A DNA stretch of 64,000 nt from Lachnospiraceae bacterium 28-4 (GTDB lineage: Bacteria; Bacillota; Clostridia; Lachnospirales; Lachnospiraceae), in the NCBI GenBank assembly GCA_000403275.2, contig KE159598.1:1349722-1413721 (forward strand), given 5' to 3'. Shown piece by piece: positions 51,804 to 60,069 of this stretch. Every line of letters begins with the position of its first letter. Positions within the stretch are counted from its first letter, which is position 1. Below the pieces are notes generated by a model that saw only the letters and a list, made by a program, of their open reading frames with translations, was not told where the DNA came from and ran no database searches. Both the position numbers and the translations under genes were made by a program.

Positions 51804-53762
51804 ATGATACTGTCATGCCAGAACATTTGTAAATCATTTCATGAAAAAAAAATACTGCAAAATGTTTCTTTTCATATAGAGGAGTACGACAAAGCCGCTA
51901 TCGTTGGAATCAACGGGGCAGGGAAAACGACCCTGCTCCGTATTATCGTGGGAGAACTTTCCGCCGACGCAGGGAACGCTGTCCTTTCCAAAAACAAAAG
52001 CCTGGGATATCTCTCCCAGAATCAGTCCGTAGACAGCCGCAACTCTATCTACGACGAACTTCTCACCGTCAAACAGGAGTTAATTGACCTGGAAAAACGG
52101 ATCCGCGAAACGGAGCAGCGCATGAAATCCCTCTCCGGCGAAGAGCTGGAACGCCTGATGGAGTCCTATACCCTTCTCACCCATCAGTTCGAATCAAACG
52201 GAGGCTATACCTACCGCAGCGAACTGGTCGGCGTGTTAAAAGGACTTGGTTTTTTGGAGGAAGAATTCTCCAAATCCGTTTCCACCCTTTCCGGAGGCCA
52301 AAAAACACGGGTAGCCCTCGGCAAGCTGCTGCTTCAAAAACCGAATCTGATTATATTGGACGAGCCCACGAACCATCTGGATATGTCCTCCATCGCCTGG
52401 CTGGAAACCTATCTGCTGAATTACAAAGGGGCGGTCATGATCGTCTCCCATGACCGCTATTTTCTGGACCGTATTTCCAATAAAATCATCGAAATCGACC
52501 AGACCAAAGCGACCACATTTCTTGGCAACTACAGCGATTATGCCGTAAAAAAAGAAGCGCTGCGCGCTGCGCAGATCAAAGCCTATATGAACCAGCAGCA
52601 GGAAATCAAGCACCAGGAAGAAGTCATCGCAAAACTAAAATCTTTCAACCGGGAAAAATCCATCAAACGGGCGGAAAGCCGGGAAAAGATGCTGGATAAA
52701 ATAGAACGCCTGGAAAAACCTTCCGAAGCCCGCACCGACATGCATATTTCCCTGGAACCAAAATATGTCAGCGGAAACGACGTCCTTTTTATCGAAAACC
52801 TGTCCAAATCCTTTGGCCCGCTGCACTTGTTCCATGATATCGGTTTTGAACTGAAAAGAGGAGAACATGTAGCTGTCATCGGCGATAACGGCACGGGAAA
52901 AACCACCATATTAAAGATCATCAACGGGCTGCTCGATCCTGACTGCGGCTCCATCCGCACGGGAACTAATGTGCATATCGGTTATTACGACCAGGAACAC
53001 CATGTCCTCCATACGGAAAAAACGCTGTTTGAGGAAATTTCCGACGACTATCCGGCACTGACCAACACGGAGATCCGCAATACGCTCGCCGCTTTCCTCT
53101 TTACCGGGGAAGATGTATTTAAGCGCATCGGAGATATCAGCGGCGGGGAACGGGGCAGGGTTTCCCTCGCCAAACTCATGCTGTCGGAATCCAATTTCCT
53201 TATCCTCGACGAGCCTACGAACCATCTGGATATCGCTTCCAAAGAAATCCTGGAAGACGCGCTCAACAGCTATTCCGGCACCGTGCTTTATGTTTCCCAT
53301 GACCGTTATTTTATCAACCGCACCGCCAGCCGCATTTTGGAATTATCCGGCGGCAGCCTGACGAATTATCTTGGAAACTACGACTATTATCTGGAAAAAA
53401 AGCAGGAAAAAGCTGCCGTTTCCGCCGGATCTGCCCAAAGCGACGCGCCCCATAGCAGCGCTGCCTCCCTTAATAATAGCGCTAACGGCAGCGCGGAAAA
53501 AGAATCGTCGGCCAAATTAAACTGGCTGGAACAGAAAGAACAGCAAGCCAGACAGCGGAAAAAGGCAAATGAAATAAAGCGGATCGAGGAACGGATCGAA
53601 ACGCTGGAAAACAGAAATGCGGAAATCGACAGCCTGATGGCAAAGCCGGATATTTGCACGAATGTGGCAAAGCTCCAGGAACTTTCCAAAGAAAAGAATG
53701 AAGTTCAAAACGAACTCGACAGCCTGATGGAACGATGGGAAGCCCTGGAATCGGAAACATAG
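51804..53762 (+). CDS. ABC-F family ATPase (YdiF/Uup-like)
   Basis: The only clear plus-strand gene. 652 residues with two fused ABC domains and no membrane part. Domain 1 has GINGAGKTTLL near 36 and LSGGQKTRVALGKLLL near 155; domain 2 has GDNGTGKTTIL near 361 and ISGGERGRVSLAKLML near 450. A charged linker sits between them and a coiled coil lies at the C-terminus (about 570-650). ABC-F proteins act on the ribosome E-site to help translation or give antibiotic protection. This one resembles housekeeping YdiF/Uup types rather than known resistance factors. I use the ATG at 51804 with AGGAGG upstream. Confidence 0.92.
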   Translation: MILSCQNICKSFHEKKILQNVSFHIEEYDKAAIVGINGAGKTTLLRIIVGELSADAGNAVLSKNKSLGYLSQNQSVDSRNSIYDELLTVKQELIDLEKRIRETEQRMKSLSGEELERLMESYTLLTHQFESNGGYTYRSELVGVLKGLGFLEEEFSKSVSTLSGGQKTRVALGKLLLQKPNLIILDEPTNHLDMSSIAWLETYLLNYKGAVMIVSHDRYFLDRISNKIIEIDQTKATTFLGNYSDYAVKKEALRAAQIKAYMNQQQEIKHQEEVIAKLKSFNREKSIKRAESREKMLDKIERLEKPSEARTDMHISLEPKYVSGNDVLFIENLSKSFGPLHLFHDIGFELKRGEHVAVIGDNGTGKTTILKIINGLLDPDCGSIRTGTNVHIGYYDQEHHVLHTEKTLFEEISDDYPALTNTEIRNTLAAFLFTGEDVFKRIGDISGGERGRVSLAKLMLSESNFLILDEPTNHLDIASKEILEDALNSYSGTVLYVSHDRYFINRTASRILELSGGSLTNYLGNYDYYLEKKQEKAAVSAGSAQSDAPHSSAASLNNSANGSAEKESSAKLNWLEQKEQQARQRKKANEIKRIEERIETLENRNAEIDSLMAKPDICTNVAKLQELSKEKNEVQNELDSLMERWEALESET

Positions 53763-53770
53763 AAAAACAT

Positions 53771-53821
53771 AAAAAGCTGGCGCAGCCGGAATCAATACCG
53801 TCCCGCTGCGCCAGCCTTTAT
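53771..53821 (+). terminator. Terminator between ABC-F gene and icd
   Basis: GCTGGCGCAGC (53776-53786) and GCTGCGCCAGC (53805-53815) form a perfect 11-bp stem with an 18-nt loop. A-rich sequence precedes it and CTTTATTAT follows it, so it can work for both converging genes: the ABC-F gene on plus and icd on minus. Confidence 0.85.
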
Positions 53822-53871
53822 TATCATTGATAAGAAACTACACCCAAAAACACATAGATTCTTCCCTGTTC

Positions 53872-55077
53872 TTACATGGACTCCAAAGTTCTTCTGATCT
53901 CTTTAATAAAGTCCCCGCTGTTTAATACCGTTACATCCTCCAGCGAAGTGATCAGTGCCAGGTCTTTCGTCATTTTTCCTGCCTCTATCGTCGCCAGCGT
54001 GGCTTTTTCCAGCTTGTCCGCAAACTCCGCCAGCTCATTGATTCCGTCCAGTTCCCCTCTCTTGCGCAGAGCGCCGGTCCATGCGAAAATCGTCGCCACC
54101 GAATTCGTGGAAGTCTCCTCCCCTTTCAAATGTTTATAATAATGCCTTTGTACGGTTCCGTGGGCCGCTTCGTATTCATAGACTCCCGTAGGCGAAACGA
54201 GGACGGAGGTCATCATTGCCAAAGAACCGAAGGCCGAAGAAACCATATCGCTCATTACATCCCCGTCATAATTTTTGCATGCCCAAATAAAACCGCCCTT
54301 TGCTTTCATCACCCTTGCTACGATATCATCGATCAGGCTGTAGAAATACTCGATTCCCGCTTCTTCAAATTTTTCTTTATATTCCTTGTCGTAGATCTCC
54401 TGGAAAATATCCTTGAAATCATGGTCGTATTTCTTAGAGATCGTATCCTTCGCCCCGAACCAAAGATCTTGTTTGGTATCCAGCGCATAGTTAAAGCAAG
54501 CCCTTGCAAAGCTTCCGATCGAATCATCCGTATTATGTACGCCCTGCAAGATACCGGCTCCCCGGAATTCATGAACTGTTTCCTTTGAAACGGTTCCGTC
54601 TTCCGCCGTAAAGACAAGTTCTGCTTTTCCCGCTCCCGGAACCTTAATTTCTACATTTTTATAAATATCACCATAGGCATGACGGGCGATCGTAATTGGC
54701 TTCTCCCAGTTTTTCACGCAAGGCTCGATCCCCCTGACTACGATAGGCGCGCGGAATACGGTTCCGTCCAATATCGCACGGATCGTCCCATTCGGGCTTT
54801 TCCACATTTCTTTCAGCTGGTATTCCGTCATACGGGCAGCATTGGGCGTAATCGTCGCACACTTCACGGCAACTCCGTATTTCTTCGTAGCCTCCGCCGA
54901 ATCTACTGTCACCTGGTCGTCCGTTTCATTACGGTGTTCCAGGCCGAGATCGTAATATTCCGTCTTTAAATCGATAAAAGGCAGAAGCAATTCATCCTTG
55001 ATCATCTGCCAGAGTATTCTCGTCATCTCGTCTCCGTCCATCTCCACCAGCGGAGTTATCATTTTAATCCTGTCCAT
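53872..55077 (-). CDS. icd: NADP-dependent isocitrate dehydrogenase
   Basis: 401 residues of the eukaryote-like type II isocitrate dehydrogenase. [23 protein letters not shown] at the start, [19 protein letters not shown] near 93-111 (substrate site), and [27 protein letters not shown] near 270 (metal-binding aspartates) are diagnostic. It makes 2-oxoglutarate and NADPH from isocitrate, probably for glutamate synthesis in an incomplete TCA cycle. Its upstream gap is filled by palindromic element E3, so its promoter must lie within about 70 bp of the ATG or inside the element. Confidence 0.95.
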   Translation of the reverse strand: MDRIKMITPLVEMDGDEMTRILWQMIKDELLLPFIDLKTEYYDLGLEHRNETDDQVTVDSAEATKKYGVAVKCATITPNAARMTEYQLKEMWKSPNGTIRAILDGTVFRAPIVVRGIEPCVKNWEKPITIARHAYGDIYKNVEIKVPGAGKAELVFTAEDGTVSKETVHEFRGAGILQGVHNTDDSIGSFARACFNYALDTKQDLWFGAKDTISKKYDHDFKDIFQEIYDKEYKEKFEEAGIEYFYSLIDDIVARVMKAKGGFIWACKNYDGDVMSDMVSSAFGSLAMMTSVLVSPTGVYEYEAAHGTVQRHYYKHLKGEETSTNSVATIFAWTGALRKRGELDGINELAEFADKLEKATLATIEAGKMTKDLALITSLEDVTVLNSGDFIKEIRRTLESM

Positions 55078-55150
55078 ATCTTTCCTCTATGCTCCTTTCC
55101 TTTATTTTTCTATTATATTTTATTTGCTGCTATATGACAAGGAAAACAGG

Positions 55151-55506
55151 TACGGAAATTAATTTTGATAAGCGTTACGGCGGAGGGCGGCCAAAAGGGG
55201 CGGAAGCAGCTAGGAAAGGGGCTGGCGGGGAGCTGGTTTTCTGCTGGAGCTTCCAATCAGATTTCACTAATGAAATGGATATATGGTATCCAGCTGATCG
55301 GGTCGGAAGCAAGCGGCTTCCATGCCGCTGCTTCCTGACATTGCCATCCATGGCAATGTCACCCTGCATTTTCGACCATTTCATAAGTGAAATTGCTGAT
55401 TGGAAGCAACAGCAGAAAAACCAGCTCCCCGCCAGCCCCTTTCCCAGCTGCTTCCGCCCCTTTTGGCCGCCCTCCGCTATGGTACTTATTAAAATTGATT
55501 TCCTTG
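55151..55506. repeat. Long inverted-repeat element E3, homologous to E1
   Basis: A 356-bp element whose ends read (TAC/CAA)GGAAATYAATTTTNATAAG inward. The long arms pair with each other and are G-rich/C-rich but differ in sequence from E1. The inner conserved boxes are 55246-55290 (43 of 45 identical to E1) and 55373-55402 (29 of 30 identical). The boxes pair with each other. The apex has two hairpins, 55305-55335 and 55336-55361, at the same places as in E1 but with different, still complementary stems. It is inverted relative to E1. It lies 39 bp after the GntR stop and upstream of icd. No protein is encoded and no clear target duplication was seen. Confidence 0.82.
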
Positions 55507-55545
55507 GAAAATGGATGGCAGACATCGAAATGGATTGCCAGGATG

Positions 55546-56274
55546 TCAAGGCTTGTCCTTCTCTTCGGTTCCTGGATTTTCTTCCCCTTCTGCCGGGTAA
55601 ATATGGTACAAGCCATTTTTTACCATATTGTCATAGGCATTGATCATATGTTCATGGGCCAGTTCTTCCGCCCGTCTCCCGTCTTTGGCCTTAATCGCCT
55701 CCATGATCTGGCGGTGTTCATCGTTGGATCGTTTCCCTCTTCCTCCATTGGACAGCGTTTTTTTTCTGACACGGAGTACATATTCATGAAAATCCACTAA
55801 CAGCCTTTCCAACTGTCTGCTGTTGCATGCTTCATATAAAATATGGTGGAAACGGTTGTCCAGGTCCGCCATCTGATCCAAATGTCCCTTGGACGCATGA
55901 AAATCCGCCAGATACACGTTTTCCTCCAGTTCTTCCAACTGCATTTCCGTTATATGTTCCGTCGCCCATCTCGCGCAAAGCCCTTCCAGCAAAGAGCGGA
56001 TCATATAAATATCCTGTACATCTTTTGCCGTGATTCCCGTTACATATGCGCCTTTATTGGGAATGATCTGAATCAGACCTTCTAATTCCAGCTGGCGGAA
56101 AGCTTCTCTTACGGGAGTCCTGCTTACCCCCAGTTCTTCCCCGATGGCAACCTCTTTCAACTCTTCATGATCCTTATATTTCCCGCTTAAAATGTCCGCT
56201 CTTAACTTGCTGAATACTCTTCCCCTTAAAGAATACTTATCCGTTACTTCCTGCTTCAAATTATAATTGCCCAT
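55546..56274 (-). CDS. GntR (FadR subfamily) transcriptional regulator
   Basis: 242 residues. The winged helix at about 15-85 (LRGRVFSKLRADILSGKYKDHEELKEVAIGEELGVSRTPVREAFRQLELEGLI) is followed by an all-helical FCD ligand-binding domain (about 95-225) with metal-ligand histidines likely in RFHHILYE and DEHRQIMEAI. Effectors in this subfamily are carboxylic acids. The ATG at 56274 has GGAG just before it; 56307 and 56295 are possible upstream starts. A palindrome in its promoter suggests autoregulation. Targets are not evident; icd is the next gene beyond E3. Confidence 0.9.
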   Translation of the reverse strand: MGNYNLKQEVTDKYSLRGRVFSKLRADILSGKYKDHEELKEVAIGEELGVSRTPVREAFRQLELEGLIQIIPNKGAYVTGITAKDVQDIYMIRSLLEGLCARWATEHITEMQLEELEENVYLADFHASKGHLDQMADLDNRFHHILYEACNSRQLERLLVDFHEYVLRVRKKTLSNGGRGKRSNDEHRQIMEAIKAKDGRRAEELAHEHMINAYDNMVKNGLYHIYPAEGEENPGTEEKDKP

Positions 56275-56334
56275 TTTCTCCACACTTCCCATCATACCGG
56301 CATTCAAAATTTTTTCTATGCATTATCAGGTATA

Positions 56335-56363
56335 ATTGTATGCAATCATACGATAAGTGTCAA
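56335..56363 (-). promoter_or_regulatory. gntR promoter with palindromic operator in the spacer
   Basis: Minus-strand TTGACA (56363-56358) and TACAAT (56340-56335) are 17 bp apart. Between and overlapping them is the perfect palindrome GTATGATTGCATAC (56351-56338), extended to TCGTATGATTGCATACAA, a good match to FadR-type GntR operators (GT-N-AC layout). Autorepression is the likely use. Confidence 0.7.
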
Positions 56364-56374
56364 TATAATTTTTA

Positions 56375-57307
56375 TTAAATGCGGATCAGTCTGCCAACAT
56401 TGATCATGCCCCACCCCTGCTTCGTCCAAGGTTCATGCATATCCGTGGCGCTATAATTGATCTTTCGTTTCACCTGTTCGTTGGACAGCTCCGGATATTT
56501 TTGCAGCAGCAAAGCTGCAGCCCCCGATACGATAGGCGTTGCCATGGAAGTACCGCTCTTTTTCAGATAAGCATTGCGGTATCCCCGGAAAGAGGGGCGG
56601 CAAGCCGCATTGCATGATATAATATCCGTTCCGGGAGCCACTACATCCGGCTTTTTCACCGCATAAGGGGACGGCCCCCTGCCCGAATAGCTTTCGCACA
56701 AAGAACTTTTGCCGGAATAAAAGCTGCCGTCGTGGCATCCTACCGTAATTACTCTTTTACTGGAACCAAGGGGGGATAACGTCATAGGGTCGGGCCCCAT
56801 ATTCCCCGCAGCGCATACCACCACAATGCCGCTTTTCCATGCCTCGTCCACGATTTCCAGCAATTCCTGCATTCTTTCTTCATTCTCGATATGGCCGATT
56901 CCGATAGAAATATTTAGTACACGGATGCGGTATTTGTTCCTGTTTTCCAATACCCATTCCACGCCCCGGTACATATCGTCCATATTGCCATCGCCGTTCC
57001 GGTCCAATACCTTCCCAACGATCATCCGGCACCATGGGCATATTCCTTTATACATTCCGCCGGAAACTTTTCCGCTTCCCCCTATACATCCCGCTACATG
57101 GGTTCCATGGCCGCTGTCGTCATACGCGTTCTTTTCTCCGCGGAGAAAATCATAAAATGCATCCACTCTTCCGGCAAAATCCGGATGGGCGCTGATTCCG
57201 GTATCAAGCAATGCTACCCTGACCGCATTTTCCCTTGAAAAATTTCTTCCCCTGCAAGAATCCACCACTTCGTCCGTACAACCAATCTGCTGTCTGACAC
57301 GAAACAT
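56375..57307 (-). CDS. S8 family (subtilisin-like) serine peptidase, no signal peptide
   Basis: A 310-residue subtilase with the whole catalytic triad: VALLDTGISAHPDF (Asp near 35), GHGTHVAGCIGGSG (His near 67) and SGTSMATPIVSGAAALLL (Ser near 252), plus the oxyanion Asn in CAAGNMGPDP near 168. There is no N-terminal signal or long propeptide, so it is probably an intracellular serine protease, or secreted by another route. It follows a large leucine-rich surface-protein gene. Its ribosome binding site GGGAG lies inside the 3' arm of a 13-bp hairpin that ends 1 bp before the start codon. Confidence 0.9.
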   Translation of the reverse strand: MFRVRQQIGCTDEVVDSCRGRNFSRENAVRVALLDTGISAHPDFAGRVDAFYDFLRGEKNAYDDSGHGTHVAGCIGGSGKVSGGMYKGICPWCRMIVGKVLDRNGDGNMDDMYRGVEWVLENRNKYRIRVLNISIGIGHIENEERMQELLEIVDEAWKSGIVVVCAAGNMGPDPMTLSPLGSSKRVITVGCHDGSFYSGKSSLCESYSGRGPSPYAVKKPDVVAPGTDIISCNAACRPSFRGYRNAYLKKSGTSMATPIVSGAAALLLQKYPELSNEQVKRKINYSATDMHEPWTKQGWGMINVGRLIRI

Positions 57308-57308
57308 A

Positions 57309-57350
57309 AACCGCTCCCGGCTTTTTAATTAATTTATGCCGGGAGCGGTT
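57309..57350 (-). promoter_or_regulatory. Hairpin sequestering the S8 peptidase ribosome binding site
   Basis: AACCGCTCCCGGC and GCCGGGAGCGGTT form a perfect 13-bp, GC-rich stem with a 16-nt loop (57309-57321 and 57338-57350). On the minus strand the second arm holds GGGAG six bases before the ATG at 57307. There is no U-tract. It may act as a terminator for the preceding gene or as a translational block. Confidence 0.6.
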
Positions 57351-57430
57351 ATTCGTTACTGTTTACAAAGTGATCCGTATCTTATCATTTTTCTGTTCGA
57401 CAGTGAAACTAATATCGATTCTGTAAATAC

Positions 57431-60016
57431 TTAATTGCAAATCCCATAAACCGAAAAATGATTCGCCTGGAATTGCACGCACTGCTGTCCATTCACCGTT
57501 ACCACGCTGGCTTCCACTCTCTCCAGCTGTCCGTCTCCGTCCAGGCAAACGACTTTCAGTCCTTCTGCCAGCACTCCGTTTGGCTTGGGAATCGTAATCG
57601 TCATCCGCTGTCTGCCCAGCTTCGTGATCGGAATCCCACTGGCCGCATCATACAACTTGATATCATAAGCCTGGAGGCTCTTCAACTGACCGCCGGAAAC
57701 CGCCCTGCGGTAAGCGTTGCTTATGATCCCTCCTGCCTCGCTGTTATCGCTGATACGCAGAATATAATTTTCCTGGCCTCCTGCAATCTGTGCGGTAACT
57801 TCCGGCTGTCCCGGAAGGGTACTGCTGCTGACCTCCACGGTTACGGTTCCTTCTTCTCCCCCGCTTTCCGTTCCCAGAAGATATTCCATCTCTTCTTGTC
57901 CTGCCAGATCATAAGGTTTTCCATATACAAGCACTTGCTTTGGCAAAGTCCTGCTGTTGACGTCTCCCGGCTGGAGCATACAATATTTTACCTTTAATAT
58001 GCCCGGAGTATCGCCGTCTGCCGTTTGTTCCACGCTGCACACCAATCCGCGATAGCCTCCCGCATCATAATCCAGCACCGTCCCCGCTATATCCGCAGCC
58101 GTGATGCCGCCGTCCACAACGGCGATCCTTATATCTTTCAGCGCTGCATCCCTATATTTATCGTTGACATAATGAGTTGCCGTTTTTTCATAGGACGCCT
58201 CCGGCAGCTTCGTTCCGAGAAATACCGCGTTCTTTGTCCGTTCTTCCTTTCCCGAATTGGTCATATCAAAAGCTCTCAGACCTACTTTTTTTACATATGC
58301 CGGAATCTTGACTGTACTGAGCGGACATCCTTCAAACGCTCTGTCTCTGATCTCCTCCAAATAATCCCCGCCCGATATACTGGTTAAACTGCTGCACCCG
58401 GCAAACGCGTCCTCACCGATCACCGTGACGCTGGAGGGCAGGATCACTCCCGTAATTCTCGTATTTCCTTTAAAAGCTTCCGCACCGATCTGCTTTACGC
58501 CGTCCGGTATTCTGATCTGGCTTCCCATTCCGCCATAAGCAATCAAAATCCCGTCTCCTACTACCGTAAACGGATTCGCCCTGTCGCTTCCACGGTTTTT
58601 GATCCATTTCGTTTCCGCAAAAGCCGATGGTTCTATCTCCGTAACCGTAGATGGTATCTCAACATCTGCCAGGTCATCGCAATGGTAAAACGCTCCATAG
58701 CCGATAGACGTAACCCCTTCGGGAATCGATATGGAAGTAAGTCCCGACCTTGCAAAAGAGAATTCTCCGATTTCCTTGATTCCCTCCGGTATCTGATAAT
58801 CCTTAAGTCCGCTGTTCTTATAATACGCCTGTGCGGCGATCTTTTCATTATCCACGATCGTATATTTTATAAAAGTATTCTGTCCGCTCCCTGCCATGAT
58901 CTCCGCCGCTGCGGAAGTCTGCGCCGTTTCCTCTCCGGTATCCGGCCGTTCATTTCCTGAAAGCACTTTAGACTGGCTGTTGTCCATAAAAATAACCGCA
59001 TTGCCACCTACAATCGTGCTTTGTCCCAGAAGCTTTTCCCCTGTACTGTTTTCTCCCGAATTCTCGCCGGGCTCCACACCATCTTCGTTATTGCCATCCG
59101 TTCCCGAAGCGATATCCTGATATTCTGCACTGGCCACATTGGATTTATCCCTCTGTGCCTCGTATTCTGCCGCCACAGAGCCGGCCTCTGCGATAATTTT
59201 CAGCTTCGGGCATCCATCGAAAGCCGTCTGATGAATACTCTCCACCGACATAGGAATCTCTGTTTCTCCCAGATTGATGCAGTCCGCAAAAGCTTTTATA
59301 CCAATACGCCGCAAAGAATAAGGAAAAGAAACTTTCTCCAAGCTTGTACAACCTGTAAAACCATAATCCGGTATCGATGTCACATTGCTTCCAAAGTAAA
59401 CCCTTTCCAGCTTCCGGCATCCCCAGAACGCATTGTTCCTGATCGTCTTTACGGTGGAGGGCATCCGGTAAACGGCACCCTCATATCCAGGGAGCATCGC
59501 GTATACAATCGTTTTATCCTTGCTGTATACTACCCCGTCTTCGTAAGACAAATCTTCGTTATATATGCTGATGCTCATGGAAGACAGGGAATGGCAGTCC
59601 GCAAACACGCCCGTTCCCAGTTTCCGCACTTTTTTTCCAAGTTTAACAGACCTCAAATTGCTGCATCCGCTGAATGCTCCGTTGCCGATCGTCGTCACCG
59701 TATCAGGAATAGATATGCTCTCCAGCGAAGTACATCCACTAAACGCATTGTAGTCAATATCCTCCACATAACCGGGAATCTCCACCTTCACCAGCTCAGT
59801 ATGGCCTGTAAACGCTTCTTTTCCAATATGTTTCACAGACGTGGGAATAGACACGGCGCTAGCCGTGCCTGTATACTTTACCAAGGTATCTCCCTTCATC
59901 TGGAAATCCGACGACGAAGCGGAAGCTGCCTTCACATCCGGCAGAGAAAACCCGGCGGCTGCCGCTGCAATACACAGCAGCAACACACCAGTCAAAATCC
60001 TTATTTTTCTAATCAT
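57431..60016 (-). CDS. Secreted BspA-like leucine-rich-repeat protein
   Basis: 861 residues. A signal peptide covers about 1-31 (LTGVLLLCIAAAAAGFSLPDVKAA). Two blocks of LRR_5 (BspA/Treponema-type) repeats, about 50-275 and 400-610, have the consensus AFxGCxxLxxVxIPxxVxxIGxxAF. An acidic Asn/Gly/Glu linker separates them. The last 200 residues include a domain (RISDNSEAGG ... IKLYDAASGIPIT ... QCVQFQANHFSVYGICN) also found in the neighbouring 1300-residue protein. There is no membrane anchor or sortase motif, so it is probably released or held non-covalently. Such repeats often mediate adhesion. It starts at an ATG behind GGGGGAG. Confidence 0.87.
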   Translation of the reverse strand: MIRKIRILTGVLLLCIAAAAAGFSLPDVKAASASSSDFQMKGDTLVKYTGTASAVSIPTSVKHIGKEAFTGHTELVKVEIPGYVEDIDYNAFSGCTSLESISIPDTVTTIGNGAFSGCSNLRSVKLGKKVRKLGTGVFADCHSLSSMSISIYNEDLSYEDGVVYSKDKTIVYAMLPGYEGAVYRMPSTVKTIRNNAFWGCRKLERVYFGSNVTSIPDYGFTGCTSLEKVSFPYSLRRIGIKAFADCINLGETEIPMSVESIHQTAFDGCPKLKIIAEAGSVAAEYEAQRDKSNVASAEYQDIASGTDGNNEDGVEPGENSGENSTGEKLLGQSTIVGGNAVIFMDNSQSKVLSGNERPDTGEETAQTSAAAEIMAGSGQNTFIKYTIVDNEKIAAQAYYKNSGLKDYQIPEGIKEIGEFSFARSGLTSISIPEGVTSIGYGAFYHCDDLADVEIPSTVTEIEPSAFAETKWIKNRGSDRANPFTVVGDGILIAYGGMGSQIRIPDGVKQIGAEAFKGNTRITGVILPSSVTVIGEDAFAGCSSLTSISGGDYLEEIRDRAFEGCPLSTVKIPAYVKKVGLRAFDMTNSGKEERTKNAVFLGTKLPEASYEKTATHYVNDKYRDAALKDIRIAVVDGGITAADIAGTVLDYDAGGYRGLVCSVEQTADGDTPGILKVKYCMLQPGDVNSRTLPKQVLVYGKPYDLAGQEEMEYLLGTESGGEEGTVTVEVSSSTLPGQPEVTAQIAGGQENYILRISDNSEAGGIISNAYRRAVSGGQLKSLQAYDIKLYDAASGIPITKLGRQRMTITIPKPNGVLAEGLKVVCLDGDGQLERVEASVVTVNGQQCVQFQANHFSVYGICN

Positions 60017-60069
60017 AGGCTCCCCCTGTAACTAAACCGCTCCATCCGTTCTCAGACTGACCTGTCATT

